Positions 1 through 7,819 of a stretch of DNA of 64,000 nucleotides are shown here, one piece after another. The notes under the pieces are model-generated. The model did no database searches and was not told the origin of the DNA. It saw nothing but the letters and a program-made list of their open reading frames with translations. Position 1 is the stretch's first letter, and every line of letters starts with the position of its first letter. Made by a program: the position numbers and the translations under genes. Origin of the DNA: Sporosarcina aquimarina (GTDB taxonomy: Bacteria > Bacillota > Bacilli > Bacillales_A > Planococcaceae); the NCBI RefSeq assembly GCF_023715615.1, contig NZ_JAMBOM010000003.1, forward strand, positions 1 through 64,000. Direction: 5' to 3'.

Positions 1-92
1 TTCATGATGAGTCCTCCTTGGTATGCAAATTAGGGGTCAATTCGTGCAGATTTGACACCCCGCATCATACCAAGAGGGCTTTTTCTATTCAA
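1..92 (-). promoter_or_regulatory. Promoter, leader hairpin and RBS of a gene leaving the window
   Basis: Read on the minus strand, a -35 TTGAAT (87-92) and a -10 TATGAT (64-69) are separated by 17 bp. They precede a ribosome binding site AAGGAGG (13-19) and an ATG whose codon occupies 3-5, so a leftward gene starts here and is cut by the edge. The predicted transcript begins near 58-60, inside a stem (33-40 with 52-61) and an 11-nt loop. Outside it lies a perfect 8-bp dyad, TTGGTATG (18-25) with CATACCAA (66-73). Its right arm overlaps the -10 box and its left arm abuts the ribosome binding site. The product cannot be identified. Confidence 0.55.
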
Positions 93-123
93 GTCCCCGA
101 AAAAGCTTCTAACAGGAATGCTC

Positions 124-222
124 CTATCTCGTTTTCCATTCGGTGACTAGCACAATGACGATGACGACGGAAAATGCTAAAATATAAAACCAATTGGGGA
201 TTGTACTAAGACCACCAAACAT
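124..222 (-). CDS. 32-residue single-span membrane protein
   Basis: A short frame of 32 codons begins with ATG at 222, with a ribosome binding site GAGGAG about nine bases upstream, and ends at TAG (124-126). The translation has a short N-terminus with an Asn-Trp-Phe-Tyr turn and one strongly hydrophobic stretch at about residues 12-27 (rich in Ile and Val). It ends in a charged Glu-Trp-Lys-Thr-Arg tail, which suggests one membrane helix with the tail in the cytoplasm. It lies alone between the leftward gene at the window edge and the rightward CAP-domain gene. I do not recognise the family. Size and composition resemble accessory miniproteins of membrane complexes, which is only a comparison. 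Confidence 0.55.
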   Translation of the reverse strand: MFGGLSTIPNWFYILAFSVVIVIVLVTEWKTR

Positions 223-396
223 TCCACCAGCTCCTCGTTATGTATGCATCCTACAAAAATCCGTCCATTCTTCACTTCTTTCTCAAAGTATACCTGCAAT
301 CCACTCTTCTGGAAACTATCACCTCTTCAAAATAAAGAGGTCACGCTGTATTCAATCGACTTGAGCAAGGTATACTAAGTATAGGAGGCGAATTAT

Positions 397-1524
397 TTGA
401 AACGACTATTTCTATTTGTGCTACTTCTCGTTGCCCTCTTTCTCTCAAAGCCTTATTGGGAAGAACCAGTCTCTAAGTATGTGGACCTATCCTTCTTAGA
501 CTCTATAGATGAAAAACTTGAAGACGTTGTCAACAAAGATACCATTGACTCGACAATCGATACATTACGGACCGCTACACAAGACCTCGCAGGTATCATC
601 TCGGACAAAACAGAAGGATTGCGAGATGCGAAACAGTCTGTCGACAAACCTGCGCTTGCAAAGCCAACGGACACTCCTATCTCCATCAACAATATTGAAA
701 TTGGCGCAACTGCTGAACAAGTTACAGATACACTTGGAGAACCTAAGAGTCAATCACTCAATGAATACGGAACTGAATGGCAAACGTATCACACCGATTA
801 TCAAAACTTTGTCATGGTCTCTCTCGATGACTCTAATCGTGTCGGTGCCATTTACACAAATGATGACCTCATCTCATCTACAGTCGGTGTGTCGTATGGC
901 GCCTCAAAAACAGATGTCAGAAATGCACTCGGCCAACCCATGACAAAGTTGCGTAAAGGGCTAAACGTTTTTGTCCTTCAAGAAGATGAAGGAATGGACC
1001 TTTTCAAACTGGGAGATGTCTATGCGTATGTATTTTATGACATTCATCAAGAAACAACTGTGACTGCTGTTGAACTCGTGTCTGTTGCACTGGAGAACAA
1101 CAAAAAATCACTTTATGCTGAGCGTAGTGAAGCACTCCGTAATGGGTTTGAACGTCAATTGTTCGATCTTACGAATGCAGCTCGGGTCCGTCACGGCCGC
1201 TCTATCCTCTCTTGGGACAGCGCTGTTTCAGGTACCGCACGGAAACATAGTACGGATATGGCAGACAATGACTATTTTAGCCATGATAATTTACAAGGCC
1301 AATCCCCATTCGATCGCATCAAAGAAGATGGCATTGGATTCAAACGTGCCGGGGAAAACCTTGCTTACGGACAGTCCAGTAGCATCTTTGCGCACGAAGG
1401 CCTGATGAATTCGAAAGGCCACAGGGAAAACATTCTCTTAAAAGATTATAGTAGCCTTGGTATTGGCGTCAGTTTTAACCAAGAAATGCAACCGTATTAT
1501 TCAGAAGAATTTTTACTCAGATGA
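397..1524 (+). CDS. Exported CAP-domain (SCP/PR1-like) protein, YlbC type
   Basis: A 375-residue protein with an N-terminal hydrophobic signal or anchor (about residues 2-18) and a charged spacer to about 90. A CAP-associated N-terminal domain follows (about 95-230) and a C-terminal CAP domain (about 245-370). The CAP signature pieces are visible: a histidine in ARKHSTDM, FSHD, GENLAYG and KGHRENIL. The same two-domain layout is found in Bacillus subtilis YlbC, whose biochemical role is unknown; CAP domains in bacteria are generally extracellular. The start is TTG at 397, supported by AGGAGG seven bases upstream. A possible -10 TATACT lies at 371-376, but no good -35 is visible. The gene is transcribed alone and ends in a shared terminator. 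Confidence 0.85.
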   Translation: MKRLFLFVLLLVALFLSKPYWEEPVSKYVDLSFLDSIDEKLEDVVNKDTIDSTIDTLRTATQDLAGIISDKTEGLRDAKQSVDKPALAKPTDTPISINNIEIGATAEQVTDTLGEPKSQSLNEYGTEWQTYHTDYQNFVMVSLDDSNRVGAIYTNDDLISSTVGVSYGASKTDVRNALGQPMTKLRKGLNVFVLQEDEGMDLFKLGDVYAYVFYDIHQETTVTAVELVSVALENNKKSLYAERSEALRNGFERQLFDLTNAARVRHGRSILSWDSAVSGTARKHSTDMADNDYFSHDNLQGQSPFDRIKEDGIGFKRAGENLAYGQSSSIFAHEGLMNSKGHRENILLKDYSSLGIGVSFNQEMQPYYSEEFLLR

Positions 1525-1570
1525 AAAAACAGCCAGACCGTTTGCATGATGCTCAGTCTGGCTGTTTTTT
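1524..1570. terminator. Bidirectional terminator
   Basis: A perfect 15-bp inverted repeat (1524-1538 with 1556-1570) has an A-run on one side and a T-run on the other. It can terminate both the rightward CAP-protein gene and the leftward sodC gene. Confidence 0.9.
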
Positions 1571-2124
1571 CACTTTTTCTTGAGTTCCGCACATGCTATC
1601 CGTTCCCCTGAATTCCCTGAAGGATCCGTTTTATAATCATCTGCATCTGCGTGAATGACGAGCGCACTGCCATCTCCGTCCAATAGTGAGTTAGGTTTCC
1701 CAGGCTGGAGCGTGAGATTATGCATTTGCACTTTAACTGCGACTTTTCCATCATCTCCTACTTCCAAATTGGGCAAGTCTCCAAGGTGATACCCTTTGGA
1801 ATTGTCAAAACCATGCTGTTTATCAGTCGGATTAAAATGACTGCCTGCAGATTGGAAATCAGGTGGTGTACAAACTGCCGTTTCATGAAGATGAATGCCA
1901 TGTGTGCCCGGCTTCAGTCCCTCAGCTCCCAAGCTAATCGTGAGAATTCCATCTACTTCTGTGAAATGTGCTTCTCCAATTTGTTTCCCCTCGGTATTTA
2001 TCAAATCCGTTTCAAATGTCTTTGTTGGTTCTGCACTCACAGGAACTTTTTGATTCATTGCCCCGCAGCCAACTAAAACACTCATTATTGTTGCAAGTAC
2101 CATTCCTTTTAAAAGACGTTTCAT
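1570..2124 (-). CDS. sodC: Superoxide dismutase [Cu-Zn], lipoprotein
   Basis: A 184-residue protein with a lipoprotein signal peptide; the lipobox Leu-Val-Gly-Cys puts the lipid-anchored cysteine at residue 20. It would act outside the membrane, converting superoxide to peroxide and oxygen. All usual metal ligands can be seen: the copper pair His78/His80 in GIHLHE, the bridging His in GSHFNP, zinc ligands in KQHG and YHLGDLP, and the last copper His in ALVIHADADD. This differs from the Bacillus subtilis homologue YojM, which is known to lack copper ligands. The two cysteines of the family disulfide (in ETAVC and RIACAEL) are present. The start is supported by AAGGAGGT. Confidence 0.92.
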   Translation of the reverse strand: MKRLLKGMVLATIMSVLVGCGAMNQKVPVSAEPTKTFETDLINTEGKQIGEAHFTEVDGILTISLGAEGLKPGTHGIHLHETAVCTPPDFQSAGSHFNPTDKQHGFDNSKGYHLGDLPNLEVGDDGKVAVKVQMHNLTLQPGKPNSLLDGDGSALVIHADADDYKTDPSGNSGERIACAELKKK

Positions 2125-2193
2125 ATCGTTTTCAAACCTCCTTACCCTAAGGATGGCTGAATACAGGTAAATTATGTGTCTTTATGAATGTTT

Positions 2194-2577
2194 TTAAAGC
2201 TTTACTTCATCACTCATTTCAAATACGTCAAAAACGTCACGTTGAATAATCAGAGACATGATTTTTCCGTTCTTTTTAAAGTAATGGACGTTACCAACGC
2301 GTGCTTCCTTCAGCTCCGTCCATCCCCATCTTTTGATTTCTTCCAAATACTCCGGAGGCGGTGTGCCTTCCTCGTCTCCAATACTTTTCATCTGGTACTT
2401 TGCAGACTTCGCAATCTCTGTCGTACAATCTTCCGGTTTCAATTCATATGCATTGTTGGGAACGGGGAATCCCTCATTAATGACAGCCATCCGGTAACCA
2501 TCTTCATGTGCAAATGTATAAGAACATCCTGATAGCAACCATGCTCCTAAGATAAGTATTCCGGCAATCCGTTTCAT
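2194..2577 (-). CDS. Small putative lipoprotein, unknown function
   Basis: A 127-residue protein with a typical lipoprotein signal; lipobox Leu-Leu-Ser-Gly-Cys gives Cys18 as the lipidation site. The mature part is charged, without repeats or a domain I recognise. It ends in a segment rich in beta-strand formers (VHYFKKNGKIMSLIIQ). The start is supported by GGGAGG about eight bases upstream. It lies 69 bp upstream of sodC in the same direction, so co-transcription is possible, but nothing in the sequence ties its function to SodC. Confidence 0.7.
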   Translation of the reverse strand: MKRIAGILILGAWLLSGCSYTFAHEDGYRMAVINEGFPVPNNAYELKPEDCTTEIAKSAKYQMKSIGDEEGTPPPEYLEEIKRWGWTELKEARVGNVHYFKKNGKIMSLIIQRDVFDVFEMSDEVKL

Positions 2578-2660
2578 CCAACTAACCTCCCGAATTTTTC
2601 TGTTACTTCAAGAGTACTTCATAGATTCGGTCCTGTCTTTAACGTATTTGTGACAAAAAG

Positions 2661-2710
2661 AAAAGCTGTTACAAAAGGTCATAATGATGACTTTTTGCAA
2701 CAGCCTTTCT
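2661..2710. terminator. Inverted repeat, likely terminator of the methyltransferase gene
   Basis: AAAGGCTGTTGCAAAAAG pairs with a near-complementary arm around a short loop, with T-rich sequence beyond both arms. It lies between the methyltransferase gene and the small lipoprotein gene, both leftward, so it probably ends the first. Confidence 0.6.
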
Positions 2711-2741
2711 AAGGTTTCATAATTGTGAGTAGTATACACAC

Positions 2742-2783
2742 GGTGTTGATTTACGTTCCAGGCGGACGCTATCCACTTCCTTC
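2742..2783. repeat. Fragment of a GC-rich intergenic repeat (copy 1)
   Basis: The segment around GTTCCAGGCGGACGCTATCC stands out from its AT-rich surroundings. About 22 of 30 positions align with a segment at 4149-4180. From memory, very similar text recurs between genes in Bacillaceae and Planococcaceae; that recurrence cannot be checked here. The rest of the 268-bp gap 2578-2845 shows only the hairpin at 2661-2710. Confidence 0.4.
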
Positions 2784-2845
2784 AACAAAACCACCATGCG
2801 CAGCAATTAGTGTCGCATCAAATTTTAGACAAGTCCTCTAATTAA

Positions 2846-4039
2846 TTATTTCAATTTCTGGATGATACATACTTTTAAATAGTTGAATTCCGGATAATCT
2901 CGGTTCGTGCGGAAATCTTTTGGCAGAGAGGATTCTTCCAAAATTTTATACTTCGTACCCGATGCTTTGAACGCTTCGTCAATGAACGTCTTGAACTTTT
3001 TCATACTGAAGCTTGCGTTATTTGTAGATGCGACGATGAATCCTTTTTTCTCAGTAATCGCAATCGCGTCCTGCAACAAAGCCGTATAGTCTTTTGCTGA
3101 ACTGAACGTGTACTTTTTTGAGCGCGCGAAGCTAGGTGGATCTAGTACCACTACATCAAACTTCAACTCGTGACGCTTCGCATAACGGAAGTAATCGAAG
3201 ACGTCCATCACTTTGATATCTTGTGCTTCATAGTCGATACCATTCACACTGAATTGTTCAATCGTTTTTGCTAAACTACGCTTTGCTAGGTCAACGCTTG
3301 TCGTCTTCACAGCTCCACCGCATAATGCAGCGACTGAGAACGCGCCTGTATAAGAAAACGTATTCAGTACATGATTGCCTTCAGAGTATTTGTCTCGAAG
3401 TGCAGCACGCACATCACGCTGATCAAGGAATACGCCTGTCATAGCGCCATCATTCAAATCGATCGCAAAGTTCATGCCGTTTTCTTTGACGATGATTGGG
3501 AAATCACCAGGAGTTCCTGATACGTAATCATCCTGATCAATGTACTGACCTTTTGTATCAAAACGTTTTTTCTCATAGACCGCTTTCGCATTGACGATTT
3601 TGTCTAACACACCGTAGACATGGTGCTTCATTGAATAGATTCCTTCGCTGTACCAGCTCACCATGTAATAACCATCAAAGTAATCAATTGTCAGACCACC
3701 AATACCATCGCCTTCTCCGTTAAATAGACGGTATGCAGTCGTTTGGGTATTCAACTTAAAGTTACTTCGACGTTCAAATGCCGCACTCATTCGGGATTCG
3801 AAAAAGGAGAAGTCGATTGCTTCTTCTTCTTTTCTCGTAAGTACCCAGCCAATTCCTTTGTTTTGGTTTCCATAATAGCCTTTGGCAATGAAACGACGGT
3901 TGCGATCGATTATTCGCAACAAGCTTCCTTCTTCTTTTAAGACTTCCGGGTTCATGACAGCGTCTTTTAAGATAAGTGGATAGCCTTTCTTTAAAGCGCT
4001 CCCACTTTTATCGTTTACGAGTACATCAATTGTTTTCAT
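2846..4039 (-). CDS. RlmI-type class I rRNA methyltransferase (PUA domain)
   Basis: A 397-residue SAM-dependent methyltransferase of the RlmI/YwbD family, which in E. coli makes 5-methylcytidine in 23S rRNA. An N-terminal PUA-like RNA-binding domain (about residues 1-80, with KKGYPLILKDAV) precedes a central region and a Rossmann-fold catalytic domain. Visible are the SAM-binding motif VLNTFSYTGAFSVAA (about 225-240) and the catalytic-loop motif VVLDPPSFARSKK (about 297-310). The length matches the family. It is monocistronic, with an AAGGATG ribosome binding site. The exact target nucleotide in this organism is unproven. Confidence 0.85.
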   Translation of the reverse strand: MKTIDVLVNDKSGSALKKGYPLILKDAVMNPEVLKEEGSLLRIIDRNRRFIAKGYYGNQNKGIGWVLTRKEEEAIDFSFFESRMSAAFERRSNFKLNTQTTAYRLFNGEGDGIGGLTIDYFDGYYMVSWYSEGIYSMKHHVYGVLDKIVNAKAVYEKKRFDTKGQYIDQDDYVSGTPGDFPIIVKENGMNFAIDLNDGAMTGVFLDQRDVRAALRDKYSEGNHVLNTFSYTGAFSVAALCGGAVKTTSVDLAKRSLAKTIEQFSVNGIDYEAQDIKVMDVFDYFRYAKRHELKFDVVVLDPPSFARSKKYTFSSAKDYTALLQDAIAITEKKGFIVASTNNASFSMKKFKTFIDEAFKASGTKYKILEESSLPKDFRTNRDYPEFNYLKVCIIQKLK

Positions 4040-4148
4040 GTTTTCATCCTTTTCTACGGATAGTTATGTCCGTTCGCACATTTTCTTTATTATCGCACGT
4101 TTGGCTTCGAATTGCGATTCCTTCCTATATACACTCACAAGATTATAC

Positions 4149-4440
4149 ATTTTGGCACCGTTGTTTTCCTCTGCAGGTGGAAGCTTTCCGAGGGGCTCTA
4201 TTGGCCGTATTTCTGCGTTCTTTGCAGAAAATAAGGCAGCCCTGTGCTCCTAACACTTCGCTTTTACTCGCAAAAGCCGTTCTTCGTTACGACTTTCGCT
4301 CCGCTCAGTCCAGGGTCTTCAATACTTCGCTTGTCCCTCCGGAGACTTTTAGGCCACGGGCTCACAGGATGTGAGTCATGCAACCGTTGCCGCAGGACGC
4401 GGCGTACTTAGGTTACCTGCCGCTTCAAACAACTATTATA
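4149..4440. repeat. GC-rich structured intergenic element (copy 2, long form)
   Basis: This stretch fills most of the 441-bp gap between the methyltransferase gene and the EamA gene. It is unusually GC-rich and full of small dyads: TTTCTGC/TGCAGAAA, CTCAC/GTGAG and GCCGC/GCGGC. Its left end (GCAGGTGGAAGCTTTCCGAG) parallels the fragment at 2742-2783. Open frames across it lack ribosome binding sites and similarity to known proteins. I read it as a non-coding repeat or a structured RNA relic. The rest of the gap (4040-4148) shows nothing notable. Confidence 0.4.
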
Positions 4441-4480
4441 ATAAGCAATAATTAAAACCAAAAGCTCATAATATTAGAAT

Positions 4481-5365
4481 TCACAATATGGATTTACGGA
4501 TTTTTCTTTTTATTAAAAATGAAGGTTTTGTTTCTGCTAGTAGGATTGCTAGTAAAATGAGTGCAGCTCCTATGAGCATTTGTGCTGTGACGATTTCGCT
4601 AAGCATGATAATGGAGAAGATCATTCCCCATAATGATTCCATTGATAGCAGGATGGCCGCTTTTGTTTCAGAGACGTGCTTTTGTGCGACGGTCTGCAGC
4701 AAGAATGCGAGCGTGGTTGAGAACACACCTAAATAGAGTAATGAAGTCGCAGAAGTCGTCGTGATAGGAAGAGCAATCTCTCCTTTTACCCCGATTACGA
4801 TACAGGCAATTACCGCAGCAACCGTCATTTGGACAAGTGTCAATGTAATCGCATCTTCTTTTCGAACAAATTGACCTGTGTAAAAAATATGGAATGCAAA
4901 GAACACGGCGCATAAAAGAGATAATACATCTCCAGGATTGACCGAAAGTGAGCCATTTAACGATAAAAGTGCAATTCCCGCCATTGCAAGGACCGCACCG
5001 ATGAGCTCAAATGCGCTTACTTTTCTACGATATAGTACGAATGCAATGAACGGGACGATCAGTACGTTCACCGCCGTTAAAAATGCATTATTGGACGGTG
5101 TTGTAAATTGCAAACCAACCGTCTGGAATGCAAATGCACTATACAAGAACACACCTAGTAGGCCACCCTTCAAAAGAACAGACTTAGAGAGGTTCAACAA
5201 TTTCTTATAAAACAAAACTCCAAGCAATACGGCTCCAATGATAAACCGTCCTGCAAGAATTTGATACGGACTAAAATAGTCTAACGCAATCGCGCTGACA
5301 GGAAATCCTGTTCCCCAAATAATCGCCGTCACAAGCAGGCCGATTTCACCTATGTATTTACGCAT
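4481..5365 (-). CDS. EamA/DMT-family transporter
   Basis: A 294-residue polytopic membrane protein with about ten hydrophobic helices and two homologous halves. The second half repeats the EamA pattern (LLCAVFFAFHIFYTGQ..., SMESLWGMIFSIIMLSE). Members of the drug/metabolite transporter superfamily export metabolites or amino acids; the substrate cannot be told from the sequence. The C-terminus is basic (KRKIRKSIL), as expected for a cytoplasmic end. Start ATG at 5365 follows a GGGGGATG ribosome binding site. The gene is separated from cstA upstream by a terminator and is probably transcribed alone. Confidence 0.85.
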   Translation of the reverse strand: MRKYIGEIGLLVTAIIWGTGFPVSAIALDYFSPYQILAGRFIIGAVLLGVLFYKKLLNLSKSVLLKGGLLGVFLYSAFAFQTVGLQFTTPSNNAFLTAVNVLIVPFIAFVLYRRKVSAFELIGAVLAMAGIALLSLNGSLSVNPGDVLSLLCAVFFAFHIFYTGQFVRKEDAITLTLVQMTVAAVIACIVIGVKGEIALPITTTSATSLLYLGVFSTTLAFLLQTVAQKHVSETKAAILLSMESLWGMIFSIIMLSEIVTAQMLIGAALILLAILLAETKPSFLIKRKIRKSIL

Positions 5366-5425
5366 CCAGCATCCCCCTGTCTGTGACTAGTATACAAGGG
5401 AACAAGGAGCGCCGTATAGAAGAAT

Positions 5426-5460
5426 ATACAAAAGACCTTCGGTGTTTTTTCCGAAGGTCC
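5426..5460 (-). terminator. Terminator after cstA
   Basis: On the minus strand GACCTTCGG pairs with CCGAAGGTC around an A-rich loop and is followed by TTTTG, eight bases beyond the cstA stop. Confidence 0.9.
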
Positions 5461-5467
5461 CGTCTAT

Positions 5468-6955
5468 TTATTCTTGTGGTGTCGTTGCAGCCGATGCCGC
5501 TCCTGCTAGTGCATCGTCCCACTCTGGAGCTGTGACTTCCAAAGGTATATTCTCTCTCCGAGCTTTAACAGCTGCAAAGAAGAACAGCGCTACTAGGAAT
5601 ATTGAAATTACACTAGCACCTATTAACGCGACATCCATCTCTAATCTAAATCCGATTTGCGCATTCAAGATGTACGTCATTGTTGCCATGAGCATGAATG
5701 TCCCGGGTACGAGCGCAATCCAGTAATTCTTTTTTGCGATGAATAAATACATTGCTGCGACAAAGAGCGCTATGACTGCTGTCGACTGGTTCGCCCATGA
5801 GAAATATCTCCAGAGGATATCGAAGTCAACAAATGTCAACGCGATAGAGACTGCAAATAGTGGAAGTGCAATCCATAGACGACTCATGATTTTCACTTGT
5901 GGTAATTTGAAATAGTCAGCAATAATCATGCGAGCACTACGGAATGCAGTGTCTCCTGAAGTGATCGGCAAGATGATAACGCCAAGGATTGCGAGCGTTC
6001 CGCCAACAGCGCCAAGCATCATCACAGAAGCTTCACTAACGATCATTGCAGGACCACCTGCTGCAAGCAATTCGTTCAATCCAACTGGACCATTGAACAA
6101 CGCCATACCAGCAGCTGCCCAAATCATTGCGATAATCCCTTCAGCAATCATCATGCCGTAAAAGATTTTACGACCTTGTTTTTCACTTTGTGTCGTGCGA
6201 GAAATGATAGGAGTTTGTGTCGCATGGAAACCGGACAATGCTCCACATGAAATCGTCAAGAAAAGAAGCGGGAAGATCGGAATATTATCCGGATGCAAGT
6301 TTGTTAGTGACAATTCCGGAATCGGTGCTCCAGTAACTAGCATTCCACCACCAACGCCCAGTGCACTGATGATCAGCAACAAGCCGAAAATTGGGTAGAA
6401 GCGCCCTATGATTTTATCAATCGGAAGCAACGTTGCGAGAATGTAATAGATGAAGATTGCTGTAATGATGAAGCCCATTGCTGCCCAGCCATTCATCAAT
6501 GTGTACAACAAGCCTGCAGGTGCAGAAACAAATACTGTTCCAACGAGTAATAATAGTAAAATTGCGAAAGCGTTTACAAGATGTTTCATGAATTTACCGA
6601 GGAATTTACCAGCGAGTTCCGGTAAATGTGCGCCACGGTTTCGAATAGAAATCATACCTGTTAAATAGTCATGGACGGCACCCGCAAAAATCGCACCAAG
6701 TACGATCCAGAGAAATGCTACCGGTCCATATAGTGCTCCCATGATTGGACCAAAAATCGGACCAACTCCTGCAATATTCAGCAACTGAATCAAGGAGTTC
6801 TTCTTTGTGTTCATGGGTACATAGTCAATACCGTCAGCGTTTGCATAAGCAGGTGTCTGACGTTCTTCCTTCACCCCGAAAACACGTTCCACGAATTTCC
6901 CATACGTGAAATAGCCGACAACGAGTAACGCTACCCCAAATAGAAATGTATACAC
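5468..6955 (-). CDS. cstA: CstA/BtsT-family carbon starvation protein, probable pyruvate transporter
   Basis: A 495-residue, strongly hydrophobic protein of the carbon-starvation family. Characteristic pieces include GVGPIFGPIMGALYGPVAFLW near the N-terminus, SGFHATQTPIISRT at about 240-255 and ITSGDTAFRSARMI at about 330. In E. coli the relatives CstA and BtsT import pyruvate. Start is GTG at 6955, backed by an AAAGGGGTGG ribosome binding site. Directly upstream in the same orientation lies a LytT/LytS-type regulator pair, the type (BtsSR) that controls btsT in E. coli, so pyruvate uptake is a reasonable inference. The protein is shorter than the larger CstA forms, which have extra C-terminal helices. 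Confidence 0.88.
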   Translation of the reverse strand: MYTFLFGVALLVVGYFTYGKFVERVFGVKEERQTPAYANADGIDYVPMNTKKNSLIQLLNIAGVGPIFGPIMGALYGPVAFLWIVLGAIFAGAVHDYLTGMISIRNRGAHLPELAGKFLGKFMKHLVNAFAILLLLLVGTVFVSAPAGLLYTLMNGWAAMGFIITAIFIYYILATLLPIDKIIGRFYPIFGLLLIISALGVGGGMLVTGAPIPELSLTNLHPDNIPIFPLLFLTISCGALSGFHATQTPIISRTTQSEKQGRKIFYGMMIAEGIIAMIWAAAGMALFNGPVGLNELLAAGGPAMIVSEASVMMLGAVGGTLAILGVIILPITSGDTAFRSARMIIADYFKLPQVKIMSRLWIALPLFAVSIALTFVDFDILWRYFSWANQSTAVIALFVAAMYLFIAKKNYWIALVPGTFMLMATMTYILNAQIGFRLEMDVALIGASVISIFLVALFFFAAVKARRENIPLEVTAPEWDDALAGAASAATTPQE

Positions 6956-7087
6956 GCAATTCCCACCCCTTTGTCTTTATATGTTCTGTTATTAGTTTAG
7001 ATTAATTATTCTAACAATAGATGGGTTTTACGTTAACATGTCGATTTTCAAGTTTAAGATGCATGTGGGGGACATTAAGGTGTCGTG

Positions 7088-7819
7088 TTAGTGCTCAAGT
7101 TTTGCCCTCAAGCCTTTTACATAATTACGACTCACTGACAATTTCTCCGTGCTACCCTCGATTTCGAGCTGATAGGCACCATTGAACCAAGGTGACAAAC
7201 GATTGACGTGTAACAGATTGACTAGATAACTTTTATGAATACGATAAAACGAAAAAGTAGCGAGTCGCGTCTCCAACTCTTTTAACGTCGTCTTTACTTC
7301 ATGCTCTGTCGTCTTTGTTATGATTCGTGTCACACTATCTTCACGACAAATGTATAAAATACAACGAATGGGGACGTAGACAATTTCCCCTTCCCGTTCA
7401 ATTGCTAATTTCCCAAGTTGATGGATAGACTCTTGGACAGTCTCTGGCGTTTCCTTCACGCGAATCCGATTTAATGTTTGTGAAATCTGTTCTTCTTCAT
7501 AGGGTTTCAATAAGTAGTCAATTGCATTCACACGGAACGCATCCGCTGCAAATTGAGGATAAGCGGTTGCAAAAATGATTTGTGGTGGATTCTTCAATTC
7601 TCTTAAAACAGCCGCGACTTCAATCCCATTCATCTTCGGCATTTCCACATCCAAAAATACGACGTCTGGCTGTAACCGGATTGCCTGCATAATGGCTGCG
7701 TCCCCCGAATCCGCTTCTCCAATGATTTTCACATTCGAATGCCGACTAAGCAGGTATATGAGTTCTTCACGTGCATAGCGTTCATCATCCACAACGAGTG
7801 CTTGAATGTTAGATGACAT
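7088..7819 (-). CDS. LytTR-family response regulator (BtsR/LytT-like)
   Basis: A 243-residue response regulator. The receiver domain (about 1-120) has the acidic pair Asp11/Asp12, the phospho-acceptor Asp57 in VVFLDVEMP and the conserved Lys in LKPYEE. A C-terminal LytTR DNA-binding domain (about 140-240) ends with the typical RIHKSYLVNL...GAYQLEIEG...LSVSRNYVKGLR pattern. It overlaps the upstream kinase gene by 11 bp (7809-7819), so the two are translationally coupled. Its most likely target is the cstA promoter in the 132-bp gap downstream; I could not confidently point to a LytTR binding repeat there. Confidence 0.9.
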   Translation of the reverse strand: MSSNIQALVVDDERYAREELIYLLSRHSNVKIIGEADSGDAAIMQAIRLQPDVVFLDVEMPKMNGIEVAAVLRELKNPPQIIFATAYPQFAADAFRVNAIDYLLKPYEEEQISQTLNRIRVKETPETVQESIHQLGKLAIEREGEIVYVPIRCILYICREDSVTRIITKTTEHEVKTTLKELETRLATFSFYRIHKSYLVNLLHVNRLSPWFNGAYQLEIEGSTEKLSVSRNYVKGLRAKLEH

